The translations under genes were made by a program, and so were the position numbers. The notes under the pieces are model-generated. The model was given only the letters and a program-made list of their open reading frames with translations, was not told the DNA's origin and did no database searches. DNA of 64,000 nt. Source: JADJSS01 sp046329815 (GTDB lineage: Bacteria > Bacteroidota > Bacteroidia > Chitinophagales > JADIYW01). Of the stretch, positions 43,901 through 52,736 are shown piece after piece; the stretch's first letter is position 1; each line of letters starts with the position of its first letter. Where the stretch lies: assembly GCA_046329815.1 (NCBI GenBank), contig JAXLTY010000001.1, positions 434,001 through 498,000 on the forward strand. Reading direction: 5' to 3'.

Positions 43901-44662
43901 ATGGCAGAAATAAAATTATCAAAGATTCCAACGGTAGCACCGAAAGGAATAGATAAAGAAGCGACAAAAGCGAAAACACTCGAATTAGTAGAAGAAATCA
44001 AAGAATTGCAAAACGTACTGATGGCATCTTCAAAGCGCAGTTTATTAGTGATATTACAAGGTATGGATGCCAGCGGAAAAGATGGTGCTACTAAAAACGT
44101 ATTTGGCGGCATCAATCCGGCAGGCATTTCTGTACACTCATTTAAAAAACCAAGTGACGAAGAATTTGCGCACGACTTTCTATGGCGTGTTCATAAAGTA
44201 GTTCCGGAAAAAGGACAAATTAAAATTTTCAATCGTTCGCATTACGAAGATGTGCTGATTCAGCGTGTACATAAATGGATCGATGAAACAACTGTAAAAC
44301 AACGCTTCGATGCTATTAATAATTTTGAAAAATTACTCGAACAAAACGGCACGAAGATTTTAAAATTCTATATGCATATTTCTTTAGATGGACAACTGGC
44401 TAATTTGGAAGAACGCAAAACGAATCCTAAAAAAATGTGGAAGCACAAAGATCAGGATTGGAAAGAACGCGAACTTTGGAAAGAGTATATGGCTGCATAT
44501 GAAGATGTATTTCAAAATTGCAGCAAGGTAGAATGGATCATTATTCCAACCGATCAAAATTGGTATAAAGAATTTTTAATAGCGCAAAAAGTACGCGATG
44601 CACTAAAAGAAATGAAACTGGAATATCCGAAACTGGTAACTGAAACTGCTGCGAAGAAATAA
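43901..44662 (+). CDS. ppk2: Polyphosphate kinase 2 family protein
   Basis: A 253-residue single-domain PPK2 from ATG 43901, preferred to the in-frame upstream ATG because MAEIKLSKIPTVAP fits the family. Walker A is GMDASGK (54-60) in LQGMDASGKDGATKNVFGGI. Walker B lies in IFNRSHYEDVLIQRVHKW. The lid module is FYMHISLDGQLANLEERKTN then KKMWKHKDQDWKERELWKEY. The enzyme moves phosphate between polyphosphate and nucleotides, often ADP or AMP. The subclass cannot be fixed by eye. A TATTTTTG at 43875-43882 fits a -7 promoter element. Confidence 0.93.
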   Translation: MAEIKLSKIPTVAPKGIDKEATKAKTLELVEEIKELQNVLMASSKRSLLVILQGMDASGKDGATKNVFGGINPAGISVHSFKKPSDEEFAHDFLWRVHKVVPEKGQIKIFNRSHYEDVLIQRVHKWIDETTVKQRFDAINNFEKLLEQNGTKILKFYMHISLDGQLANLEERKTNPKKMWKHKDQDWKERELWKEYMAAYEDVFQNCSKVEWIIIPTDQNWYKEFLIAQKVRDALKEMKLEYPKLVTETAAKK

Positions 44663-44705
44663 GTAATTACACATAATCTTAAATTAAAGCAAAGTAATTT
44701 GTAAA

Positions 44706-44951
44706 ATGGTAACTTTGAATATGCAGTTTAATTCAACCACAAAAGACACGACTACAGAAATAACTAACTTTGTTTCTAAGCTGGATGTATTGGAACAAAA
44801 AAAGATACTGAAAGCATTAAAGATTAGAGAAGCAAAAGTATTGGCAAAAAAAATTTCTGCTAAAAAGGTTAAAACCGTAATAAGTATTGATGAAATTTGT
44901 GCTACTATAAGAAAAATCAGGCAAACAAATGCGAAACTACCTACCCGATAG
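44706..44951 (+). CDS. Putative antitoxin of the PIN toxin pair
   Basis: An 81-residue Lys-rich helical protein (TNFVSKLDVLEQKKILKALK, AKVLAKKISAKKVKTVISID). It overlaps the next gene, a PIN toxin, by 23 bases. This arrangement and size fit an antitoxin, but no named DNA-binding fold is clear. ATG 44724 is an alternative start. Confidence 0.65.
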   Translation: MVTLNMQFNSTTKDTTTEITNFVSKLDVLEQKKILKALKIREAKVLAKKISAKKVKTVISIDEICATIRKIRQTNAKLPTR

Positions 44952-45354
44952 AATTGTATTTGATACCAACATCTATATTTCTTTTATTATTCAAAATAAA
45001 TTAGACAAACTGATTGCTCTAATTGAAAAATATGACTTAGAAATTTTTATTTGCGATGAGTTATTGAAAGAAATAAAAGCTACATTAAACAAACCGCATA
45101 TAAAATCCAAGCTAAGTTTTAAAGCTGCCCAGTACATTGAAGTAATTGCATTAATTTCTGAAAATATAATTATCGACAAGCGGTTTGACAGAATTATAGA
45201 TCCGGATGATAATTTTTTAATTGATTTGGCCTATTGTACAAAATCTTATTTTTTAATTACAGAAGATAAACTTATTTTAAATCATAAACAAATCAATAAA
45301 ATAAAGATCATTAACATGGCTGCTTTCAAAAAAATGTTATCTGAACTAAAATAA
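44929..45354 (+). CDS. PIN-domain toxin (VapC-like)
   Basis: A 141-residue protein of the group annotated as putative toxin component, PIN family. Acidic residues of the RNase site appear in RIVFDTNIYISFIIQNK, ICDELLKEIKATL, RIIDPDDNFLIDLAYC and FLITEDKLIL. PIN toxins cleave RNA with a metal ion in the cytoplasm. The preceding overlapping gene is presumably its antitoxin. It ends 24 bases before argH and may drive it by read-through. Confidence 0.85.
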   Translation: MRNYLPDRIVFDTNIYISFIIQNKLDKLIALIEKYDLEIFICDELLKEIKATLNKPHIKSKLSFKAAQYIEVIALISENIIIDKRFDRIIDPDDNFLIDLAYCTKSYFLITEDKLILNHKQINKIKIINMAAFKKMLSELK

Positions 45355-45378
45355 TTGCAAAACTATATTAAAAAAACA

Positions 45379-46728
45379 ATGGCAAAAATTTGGCAAAAAA
45401 ATACAACGGATAAAAACAATGAACTTGCGCAACAGGTAGAAAAATTTACCGTTGGCAATGATCGTGCATTGGATCTGCTGCTTGCCAAACATGATGTGAT
45501 CGGTTCACTGGCGCATACAAAAATGCTGGCACAAGTTGGTTTATTAACCAAAGAAGAATTGAATCCGATTCAAAAAGAATTAAAGAATATTTATAAGGAA
45601 ATTCTGGATGGTCATTTTTCAATTGCTGATGGAAATGAAGATATTCATTCGGAAATTGAATTTCGTTTAACACAAAAACTCGGCGACATTGGTAAAAAAA
45701 TACACAGCGGACGCAGCCGAAACGACCAGGTTTTATTAGACATCAAGCTATTTACACGCGAAAAAATAATTGAACTCGTTTTAGAAACAGTTGCTGTATT
45801 TAATACATTTATTGAACTTAGCGAGCAACATAAAAATAAATTGCTGCCTGGTTATACGCATCTTCAATTAGCCATGCCAAGTTCATTTGGTTTGTGGTTT
45901 GGCGCGTATGCAGAAAGTCTGGTGGATGATATTCAAACACTATTTTCAGCATTTACATTAGTCAACAAAAATCCGTTAGGTTCCGGCGCCGGTTATGGCG
46001 GCTCGTTTCCGTTAAATAGAAAAAAGACAACCGAATTATTGGGCTTTGACGATTTGAATTACAATGTGGTGTATGCACAAATGAATCGCGGAAAAATGGA
46101 AAAGAATGTGGCGTTTGCTATTTCCAATATCGCAGCAACACTTTCCAGGTTCGCCATGGATTGCTGTTTGTACATGAATCAAAATTTTGGTTTTATTGGA
46201 TTTCCGGATGTATTGACTACCGGTTCATCGATCATGCCGCACAAAAAAAATCCGGATGTGTTTGAGTTGATTCGTGCGAAATGCAATAAACTGCAGAATC
46301 TGCCAACGCAAATTAATGCTGTCTTAACTAATTTACCAAGTGGTTATCATCGCGACTTTCAAATCATCAAACAGGACTTTCTGCCTTGTTTTGATGAGCT
46401 GAAATCTTGTTTACAAATGACTAACCTGATGCTGAAAAATATTATGGTGAAAGATAAAATTCTCGAAGACGACAAATACAAATTGTTGTTTACGGTGGAA
46501 AGCGTGAATGAATTGGTCAATAAAGGCATGCCGTTCAGAGATGCTTATATTAAAGTTGGCAACGAAGTAGAAAGCGGAAATTATAAAAAACCAAAGCAAT
46601 TAAAACATACACACGAAGGCAGTATCGGCAATCTTTGCAACAAAGAAATAAAAGCCAATATGAAGAAAACAGTGCAGCAGTTTCCTATTTTTGAGATGGA
46701 AGAAAAGTTACACAAACTGCTGAAATAA
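45379..46728 (+). CDS. argH: Argininosuccinate lyase
   Basis: A 449-residue enzyme from ATG 45379; an upstream TTG adds a weak extension. It splits argininosuccinate to arginine and fumarate, the last step of arginine synthesis. Family signatures are HSGRSRNDQVLLDIKLF, PGYTHLQLAMPSSFGLW, NPLGSGAGYGGSFPLNR and the fumarase/aspartase motif GSSIMPHKKNPDVFEL with the catalytic Ser loop. Length and motifs are normal. The rest of the arginine pathway is not adjacent. Confidence 0.96.
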   Translation: MAKIWQKNTTDKNNELAQQVEKFTVGNDRALDLLLAKHDVIGSLAHTKMLAQVGLLTKEELNPIQKELKNIYKEILDGHFSIADGNEDIHSEIEFRLTQKLGDIGKKIHSGRSRNDQVLLDIKLFTREKIIELVLETVAVFNTFIELSEQHKNKLLPGYTHLQLAMPSSFGLWFGAYAESLVDDIQTLFSAFTLVNKNPLGSGAGYGGSFPLNRKKTTELLGFDDLNYNVVYAQMNRGKMEKNVAFAISNIAATLSRFAMDCCLYMNQNFGFIGFPDVLTTGSSIMPHKKNPDVFELIRAKCNKLQNLPTQINAVLTNLPSGYHRDFQIIKQDFLPCFDELKSCLQMTNLMLKNIMVKDKILEDDKYKLLFTVESVNELVNKGMPFRDAYIKVGNEVESGNYKKPKQLKHTHEGSIGNLCNKEIKANMKKTVQQFPIFEMEEKLHKLLK

Positions 46729-46797
46729 AAAATTTGGCAAAGTTTTTGATTTGACTGAATAAATTGTATTTTTATTTCTTAATCAATTAATAACACA

Positions 46798-47601
46798 ATG
46801 AAAAAAATAACAGGATTTTTTTTAGCAGCCGTTTTACTGGTTGTAAGTGCACAGGCACAAAATGTTACAGACATGATTCCAAAAGTAATGGCTGCCATGG
46901 GAAATGCAAAAACGATGACTTACCATTTTTATGCACAGGAACGCATGCACGATGGCAAATACAGTAAAAGTGACGTAGAATTTAAAGTTATCGCGAATCC
47001 TTTAAAAATAAGAGCGAGTGCAAAATTACCGCAAACTGCTCAATTGATGTATGATGCTGCTGCTTCCAAAGAAGTAAAAGTAAAAAAAGGATTGAAATTA
47101 AGTTTAAGTCCGACAAATAGTTTATTAATGAAAGGCGTGCACAATCCGATTACTCGCGCCGGATTTGCTCAAATTAAGAAGATCTTGGAAACAAGCATGA
47201 CTCAACGCAAAGGCGAAGATTTGGCTTCTTATGTAAAAGTATTAGGTACTGTTAACTACGACGGCAAAGACTGCTGGAAAGTAGAGATCAATGACGCTGA
47301 CTACAAAATCGTTAATTACACAGTAGCTCCAGGCGAAACATCTGTTTGGGCAATTGGTAAAAAACTGGCTATTTCAGAATACAAAATAAAAGAGTTAAAC
47401 AATATTGATGATGATGTAAAACCAGGTCAGGTTATAAAAATACCGTCTTCTTATGCTAAGAAAACAACTCTTTATATTGATAAAACTACTTACTTGCCGA
47501 TCTACCACAAAATGGAAGACGAAAAAGGAATTTACGAAATCTATGAGTTTAAAGAATTGAAATTAGGTGTTACACTTACTGACGCTGATTTTGAACTATA
47601 A
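46798..47601 (+). CDS. Periplasmic DUF1571/LolA-like protein with an embedded LysM segment
   Basis: A 267-residue exported protein (signal ends VVSAQAQ). The outer part is a LolA-type beta fold: MTYHFYAQERMHDGKYSKS, SDVEFKVIANPLKIRAS and TTLYIDKTTYLPIYHKMEDE. Inserted between strands, at about residues 172-222, is a LysM-like unit (NYTVAPGETSVWAIGKKL, ISEYKIKELNNIDDDVKPGQ, VIKIPSSY). LysM binds peptidoglycan-type glycans, so the insert may tether the protein to the wall. Family name DUF1571 is tentative; the LysM likeness is clear by eye. Confidence 0.75.
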   Translation: MKKITGFFLAAVLLVVSAQAQNVTDMIPKVMAAMGNAKTMTYHFYAQERMHDGKYSKSDVEFKVIANPLKIRASAKLPQTAQLMYDAAASKEVKVKKGLKLSLSPTNSLLMKGVHNPITRAGFAQIKKILETSMTQRKGEDLASYVKVLGTVNYDGKDCWKVEINDADYKIVNYTVAPGETSVWAIGKKLAISEYKIKELNNIDDDVKPGQVIKIPSSYAKKTTLYIDKTTYLPIYHKMEDEKGIYEIYEFKELKLGVTLTDADFEL

Positions 47602-47626
47602 TATTTTTACAAAAAACAATGAAATG

Positions 47627-47660
47627 AAAGTCCATCTGCCAAAAGCAAGATGGACTTTTT
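47627..47660. terminator. Bidirectional terminator between the LysM protein gene and crcB
   Basis: Perfect 11-bp arms AAAGTCCATCT (47627-47637) and AGATGGACTTT (47648-47658) with a 10-base loop and a T run; it runs into the crcB stop codon. Confidence 0.9.
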
Positions 47661-48033
47661 ATTTTAGTTTAATGCTGATAAAATAACCGGCAAAAGCCAG
47701 CGCGATACCAAGAATATTAGAAGCAAAAATGTATATCAATGCAGTAGAAATTTGCGATGCCTGCATCAGTTTCAGGTTTTCTAAAGCAAAAGAAGAAAAT
47801 GTAGTAAAACCACCTAAAAATCCAACGAACAATAAGAAACGAACTTTGTCGTCCAACTGTCCGTTCACCGAAAATAAACCAAACAAGAAACCGATCAGTA
47901 AAGAACCGATCAAATTTACGCTGAATGTAGCGTAAGGAAATGCTGAATTCGATTTGCCTGTAATGAATTCAGCCAATACAAAGCGCAGCAAGCTGCCGAT
48001 TGCACCACCAATTATAACATACAAATACTTCAT
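47659..48033 (-). CDS. crcB: Fluoride efflux channel
   Basis: A 124-residue protein with four membrane helices. The family motif GFLGGFTTFSSFALEN gives the phenylalanine-lined fluoride pathway, and YATFSVNLIGSLLIGFLFG is the conserved second helix. It exports fluoride as an antiparallel dimer. Only one copy is present, so it is a homodimer type. I see no fluoride riboswitch in the 110 bases upstream. Confidence 0.93.
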   Translation of the reverse strand: MKYLYVIIGGAIGSLLRFVLAEFITGKSNSAFPYATFSVNLIGSLLIGFLFGLFSVNGQLDDKVRFLLFVGFLGGFTTFSSFALENLKLMQASQISTALIYIFASNILGIALAFAGYFISIKLK

Positions 48034-48144
48034 TGTTCTTTATTTTGGTTCAGGAAAACAAATTAACAAAGATTTACACAATAAATTTACCTTGAATCAT
48101 TAATTTCGGAACGAATTTTGTAAAACATACACGAACTCACTTTT

Positions 48145-49578
48145 ATGAAGAAAATTTTTACGCTCCTTTTATTTTCCGTTTTTGCTACGATGACTTTTGC
48201 GCAGGAACGAAATTTCAATATAACCATTGTCGTAAAAGGCATGGAAAACCAAATCGGTATTTTGGCCAATTATTATGCTGACAAACGCATGATAAAAGAT
48301 ACATTGAAATTTGATAACAACGGAATTGCAACGATAAAAGGCAAAAAAAATATTCCGGCTGGTGTTTATCTGGTAGCATTTCCAAGTTTTCGCTACAACT
48401 CATTTGATGTTATTATCAAAGAAACAGACTTTTCTATCGTTACCGACACGACCAATTTTATCGCAAAATCACAGGTAAAAAATTCCATTGAAAACAAACA
48501 ATTGTTTGAAGATATGAATTACATGTTTCCGTTAGGCGTACAAACGGATTCATTGCAAAAACTAAATGCGAAACTGAAAAAGACGGATTCTGCTTATGTA
48601 AAAAATCAACGCGCCATTGAATCTATCAGCAAATTAATAACGGAACATCGCAAAACTATTGCAAAAAAATATCCGACAACATTATACAGCAAGCTGATTA
48701 AAATAATGCAGGACGTAGAAGTACCACCTGGTCCTAAAAACGACAAAGGTGTTTTGATTGATACATTTTATGCGTTCCATTACATGCAGCAACATTATTT
48801 CGACAATGTAGATTTTGCAGATTCAGGTTTAGTGCGCAGTCCAGTGTTGCATGGAAAACTGATGAAATATTTCGAGCAATATGTTTTCCCAAATCCGGAT
48901 TCTATCATTAAATATGTCGATATCGTTGTCAATAAATCAAAAGCAAGTTATGAAATGTATCAATTGGTTTTAAATGAATTATTTTCAAAATATGCGCGCA
49001 GTGAGATCATGGGTTATGATGCGATCTATGTCTATATGGCTGAAAAATACTATTTGAGCGGTGAAGCGCCATGGGCCGAAGCTAAAGGTTTGATGGAATT
49101 GCGCGATCGCGTGGAAGCTGTAAAACCAACATTGATTGGCAAAATTGCACCTAACTTTAATGCTCAGGACACAAATGGAAAAACATTTACTTTCCATGAT
49201 TTTATTCCGAAAAACAAATATACCTTGCTTGTTTTCTGGAATTCGGATTGCGGTCATTGCCAAAAAGAAATACCGGCTTTGAAACAGTTATATGCTGATT
49301 CATTGAAACAATTAGGCGTTCGCTTGTTTACTTGTTCTACAGAACAAACCGATTCTTCTTTCAGAACTTTTACTGCAAAAAATTGTCATAAAGACTGGAT
49401 CACTTGCGCAGATATGCGTGGCATGAGTGCGTTCAGAAAAGAATACGATCTGATTGTGACACCGCGTTTATTTTTAATTACACCTGATTATAAAATACTG
49501 GCGAAAAATATTCCGTTGGAAAACCTGGTTGACTTTATCCAATTTCAGGATAAATTAAAAGACGCAAAGAAAGAATAA
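48145..49578 (+). CDS. Thioredoxin-like periplasmic protein (TlpA/DUF5106 type)
   Basis: A 477-residue exported protein (signal ends MTFAQ). The N-terminal 120 residues are a DUF4369-like beta domain (ITIVVKGMENQIGILANYYA, GIATIKGKKNIPAGVYLV). A helical middle (about 120-330) is followed by a thioredoxin fold: APNFNAQDTNGKTFTFHDF, WNSDCGHCQKEIPALKQLYA with the redox pair C369/C372, and EYDLIVTPRLFLITPDYKIL with the cis-Pro. It probably reduces or rearranges disulfides in the periplasm. A terminator follows. Confidence 0.9.
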   Translation: MKKIFTLLLFSVFATMTFAQERNFNITIVVKGMENQIGILANYYADKRMIKDTLKFDNNGIATIKGKKNIPAGVYLVAFPSFRYNSFDVIIKETDFSIVTDTTNFIAKSQVKNSIENKQLFEDMNYMFPLGVQTDSLQKLNAKLKKTDSAYVKNQRAIESISKLITEHRKTIAKKYPTTLYSKLIKIMQDVEVPPGPKNDKGVLIDTFYAFHYMQQHYFDNVDFADSGLVRSPVLHGKLMKYFEQYVFPNPDSIIKYVDIVVNKSKASYEMYQLVLNELFSKYARSEIMGYDAIYVYMAEKYYLSGEAPWAEAKGLMELRDRVEAVKPTLIGKIAPNFNAQDTNGKTFTFHDFIPKNKYTLLVFWNSDCGHCQKEIPALKQLYADSLKQLGVRLFTCSTEQTDSSFRTFTAKNCHKDWITCADMRGMSAFRKEYDLIVTPRLFLITPDYKILAKNIPLENLVDFIQFQDKLKDAKKE

Positions 49579-49602
49579 GATAATTACTTAATAATTTTTA
49601 AT

Positions 49603-49634
49603 AAAACGACTCAAAATTTTAAGTCGTTTTTTTT
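49603..49634. terminator. Bidirectional terminator
   Basis: Perfect 9-bp arms AAAACGACT (49603-49611) and AGTCGTTTT (49622-49630), loop of 10, T run after. It serves the TlpA-like gene and overlaps the end of the convergent membrane gene. Confidence 0.88.
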
Positions 49635-50361
49635 ATGTAAATAAAAGAACAGCCAACCAACTGCCAACCAACTGCAATAGCATATTATCAAAACCGCTTG
49701 GCGAAAATGCTTCGACTACAGTACAAACTACCGCAATAATTAAAATCGAAAATAATGAATGCGGATATGGCAAGAACTGCACCAATAGTAAACAAATAAA
49801 AAATGATGCAATAAAAACCGCAACGCTGCCTTCTACACTTCGATAAGAAATTTTCTGCTTATCAAAACTGAAAACACGGTATTGATGCTTGCCGAAAAAG
49901 GTTCCGACCGGTTCTGCGATTGCATCGGCAATACCTGTGATGGCGTAGCCAAACAATGAAAATTTTCCAAAAAATAAATTAGATAAAACACCGCCAAAAA
50001 ATGTTGCTAAGTAAGAATATACAATATATTTTGTTCGGAATGGCGCGTCTTTTTCGCGCGCCAGTGCTTCATAAAATAAATTGCCGTCTCTTTTGAAGAT
50101 AGCATATATCAATACTAATGTTACAGACCATCCTAAAATAAAAACACCTTGTAATCCAAATTTTATCTGGAAAAATAATGCTCCGAAAAAAATCAAAAAA
50201 TGAAATGTTTTTCGTGTAAAACCGGTTCGCCAGCTTAGTTTTTGTTTACAAAATCCTGCGATGAATAAACTTAAAAAAGAGAACAAACATGCAATTGGAA
50301 ACAACCAAATGATCAAATGTAGCGATGGAAAATTATTGTAAAAAAAATCGAAAATCTGCAT
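49633..50361 (-). CDS. Phytol/dolichol kinase-like (VTE5/SEC59 family) membrane protein
   Basis: A 242-residue protein with about six to seven membrane helices. Segments typical of the polyprenol kinase family are GFTRKTFHFLIFFGALFF, GYAITGIADAIAEPVGTFFG and YRSVEGSVAVFIASFF, with ADAIAEPVG and RSVEGS forming the nucleotide-binding region. CTP-dependent kinases of this type phosphorylate isoprenoid alcohols or diacylglycerol. The substrate is unknown. It shares a base with the upstream GNAT gene stop, so they are cotranscribed. Confidence 0.82.
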   Translation of the reverse strand: MQIFDFFYNNFPSLHLIIWLFPIACLFSFLSLFIAGFCKQKLSWRTGFTRKTFHFLIFFGALFFQIKFGLQGVFILGWSVTLVLIYAIFKRDGNLFYEALAREKDAPFRTKYIVYSYLATFFGGVLSNLFFGKFSLFGYAITGIADAIAEPVGTFFGKHQYRVFSFDKQKISYRSVEGSVAVFIASFFICLLLVQFLPYPHSLFSILIIAVVCTVVEAFSPSGFDNMLLQLVGSWLAVLLFT

Positions 50362-50801
50362 TACAAATCTTTATAAAATCGTTTTGATGTAAAAGCATAA
50401 CCATTCTTTTCATAAAACCGATGTGCGTCGGTTCGCTTGATATTACTGGTTAATTCTAATCGTGAAACGTGTTGTTGTTTACAGACATTTTCTAAAAAAC
50501 CTAAAAACGCAGAACCGATATTTTTGTTTCTGTGTTTCGCGTCAACGCAATAAGCAGTCAAACGTGCTCTTGGTTGTGCTTCATGAATAAACTGCGTGAA
50601 ATGTATTTCTGCAAACGCGATCACTGTTTCATTTTCTTTAGCTACAAAGATGCAATATTCATTATGCTCAATGTTTTTTTTAAGATTGTTTAACAGCGTT
50701 TCTTTAGTAATAAAATGTTCGAGCTGATGAACCAATGACAGAATTGCATCAGCATCATTTATGGTTGCCTCTGCAAAAGCAGTTTTATTTTCATCGTTCA
50801 T
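50361..50801 (-). CDS. GNAT N-acetyltransferase
   Basis: A 146-residue acetyltransferase with CIFVAKENETVIAFAEIHFT, TAYCVDAKHRNKNIGSAFLG and the final RLELTSNIKRTDAHRFYEKN, GYAFTSKRFYKDL. RNKNIG is the acetyl-CoA pyrophosphate loop (R/Q-x-x-G-x-G/A). The last residues fit the usual GNAT end. It overlaps the kinase-like gene by one base and follows the SDR gene by 9 bases, forming a three-gene unit. Confidence 0.9.
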   Translation of the reverse strand: MNDENKTAFAEATINDADAILSLVHQLEHFITKETLLNNLKKNIEHNEYCIFVAKENETVIAFAEIHFTQFIHEAQPRARLTAYCVDAKHRNKNIGSAFLGFLENVCKQQHVSRLELTSNIKRTDAHRFYEKNGYAFTSKRFYKDL

Positions 50802-50810
50802 AAGAAATAA

Positions 50811-51677
50811 TTATTCAAAATTCACAGCGCCAAATTCTTTGATGCCTGTAAGCTGCATACTGATTTCCCAAAGACGATCCGCATTATCAGAACTGATGGC
50901 TTCCATAGACGGAATTGTTGGATTTTTTCGATACCAATATAAACCGGTTTTATGCTGCACTTCAGGCGAAGTTGCCAGATAAATAGATGTTTGCGCGCCT
51001 TTTTCAGGCGAAGTCAATACGAAACCAAAATTGCTCATCAGCGCTTTCATCAATGGATTTCCGCTTCTACCAAAATTAGAATTGATATTTCCAGGATGCA
51101 GGCAATTAGCTGTAATATTCGTATTGTTTTTCAGGAGTTTTGACAATTTTTTATTGAATAAAATATTCATCAGCTTCGTGTGTCCATATTGCAGCCACGA
51201 ATTAAAAAACTGTTCCGCCTGCAAGTCATTCCATCGCATGCCTGTAAAACGATGCGCCAAAGATGCAACATTTATTACGCGTGCACTTTCAGCAGCTTTC
51301 AGTAAATCCAGCAAGTAATGTGTTACCAAAAAATAGCCAAGATGGTTGGTGGCAAACATCATTTCCAATCCTGCATCGTTGGTTTGCCGTTCACCAATAA
51401 TAGCACCTGCATTATTAATTAGTACATCGATATGATTGTACTTCATCCTGAATTCTTTCGCGAATTTTTTAATAGACGCGTGCGAAGAAAAATCACAAAT
51501 AAACAAATCGCAGTTGTTCAAACCGGTTAATGCATTGATATCTTCCTGCACTGCTTTTGCTTTCTTTTCATTTCTACACACAATAACGACCTGCGCACCC
51601 ATTTTTGCAATTTCGGTTGCCGTAACTCTGCCAATACCTGAGTTTCCGCCTGTTATCACTACTGTTTTACCTTTCAT
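50811..51677 (-). CDS. Short-chain dehydrogenase/reductase, retinol dehydrogenase-like
   Basis: A 288-residue SDR. The NAD(P) loop is TGGNSGIGRVTATEIAKMG (9-27), the NNAG motif is INNAGAIIGERQT, the Ser is in VINVASLAHRF and the catalytic pair is LQYGHTKLMN (YxxxK). Arg in IVCRNEKKAKAV after the second strand favours NADPH. It resembles the retinol/WW-domain oxidoreductase group; the substrate is unknown. First gene of the SDR-GNAT-kinase unit. Confidence 0.92.
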   Translation of the reverse strand: MKGKTVVITGGNSGIGRVTATEIAKMGAQVVIVCRNEKKAKAVQEDINALTGLNNCDLFICDFSSHASIKKFAKEFRMKYNHIDVLINNAGAIIGERQTNDAGLEMMFATNHLGYFLVTHYLLDLLKAAESARVINVASLAHRFTGMRWNDLQAEQFFNSWLQYGHTKLMNILFNKKLSKLLKNNTNITANCLHPGNINSNFGRSGNPLMKALMSNFGFVLTSPEKGAQTSIYLATSPEVQHKTGLYWYRKNPTIPSMEAISSDNADRLWEISMQLTGIKEFGAVNFE

Positions 51678-51766
51678 CTGTATATTTTTATTGTTCTTAA
51701 TTGAGCAGGTAGAATTCGCAAATAATCATTTTTATTTGTTGCAAGAAAACTCATGCTCATTTCATG

Positions 51767-52477
51767 CTACTGTTCTTTATTTTTACTTTTTTTGTACGCG
51801 TTGTATGCAGAAACAGAAAACGGTATCGCATAACAATAAAACGCAATTAGCTTATACGTTGGAATGGCGTCTGAATCTGCAATTTTGGCAACAGTCAGTA
51901 CTACAGCCAATAAAACAGAAAATACCGCTAATACACGAACCCAAGTGCTGTCATAAAATCCTTTACTTTTAATTTTCAATTCAGGATGTTCATTATTCGA
52001 TTCGTTATACACATTTATCTTTGCTGAAAAATCATTCCAGAATGCAATAAACTCATCCGACTTTTTTTGATCAACCGGCTGTAAGAGTATAGATTTACTT
52101 GGGCTTTTCAGTTTAATAGTTACAAATACACGTGCTTGTGCATCTTCGTCAAGCGACGCATTTTCTATGTTTGTATAATTAAAATGAAATTCCCGGTTTG
52201 GATACAAAAATGACTTTTTGTTCAATGCGATATTCACGAGTTGATTATCATATTCTATTGTAGCTTTTATAGAAATGATTCTTAGTACAATGAAAATACT
52301 AAACAACAATGCTGCAATAATAAATGTATAGATAATGATTGTTTCAACTGTTTGCGAAAACTGTTTCAAATCAATGGAAAATAGTAGAAGCATACAAACA
52401 GCCATACTTGCTAACGGTATGAATACAAGTGTAATGACTTGCTTCATTGTTTCAGCGTATTTCACTTCTATTTTCAT
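51767..52477 (-). CDS. Hypothetical membrane protein
   Basis: A 236-residue protein with two membrane helices at the N-terminus (VITLVFIPLASMAVCMLLLF, IIYTFIIAALLFSIFIVLRI), a cytoplasmic beta domain (about 70-165), and two more at the C-terminus (VLAVFSVLLAVVLTVAKIAD, KLIAFYCYAIPFSVSAYNAY). No named family recognised. The upstream 260 bases hold two terminators and AT-rich sequence. Confidence 0.65.
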   Translation of the reverse strand: MKIEVKYAETMKQVITLVFIPLASMAVCMLLLFSIDLKQFSQTVETIIIYTFIIAALLFSIFIVLRIISIKATIEYDNQLVNIALNKKSFLYPNREFHFNYTNIENASLDEDAQARVFVTIKLKSPSKSILLQPVDQKKSDEFIAFWNDFSAKINVYNESNNEHPELKIKSKGFYDSTWVRVLAVFSVLLAVVLTVAKIADSDAIPTYKLIAFYCYAIPFSVSAYNAYKKSKNKEQ

Positions 52478-52505
52478 CCTTAATTATCCTGAAAATTACA
52501 TAAAA

Positions 52506-52531
52506 AAAGGATAGCACTATCGCTATCCTTT
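52506..52531 (-). terminator. Terminator hairpin
   Basis: Perfect 10-bp arms AAAGGATAGC (52506-52515) and GCTATCCTTT (52522-52531), 6-base loop, T run on the minus strand. It backs up the stronger terminator at 52686. Confidence 0.85.
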
Positions 52532-52685
52532 GTTTTCATAGTTTTAAGTTTTTTCCTTTTTATAGTTTTATGGTGTTTGTGATTCAATACTAGTACAAAT
52601 ATGAATCACAAACAAAAGCAATGAGTAAGCGGTATCTTTTATTTAGTATTCGGTAATTTTTACTAGGCATAAGTACAAATAAAAA

Positions 52686-52709
52686 AAGACAGTTCTGCAG
52701 AACTGTCTT
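52686..52709 (-). terminator. Perfect 24-bp palindrome, terminator of the SCP2 gene
   Basis: Arms AAGACAGTTCTG and CAGAACTGTCTT are fully complementary with no loop bases left over in the duplex. A T run follows on the minus strand, 28 bases after the SCP2 stop. Confidence 0.88.
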
Positions 52710-52736
52710 AATATTCAAGTATTAATTTTTAAGCCA

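Noticed and set aside
48034..48144. Fluoride riboswitch before crcB
   Set aside because: The short leader shows no conserved pseudoknot-forming segments that I can recognise.
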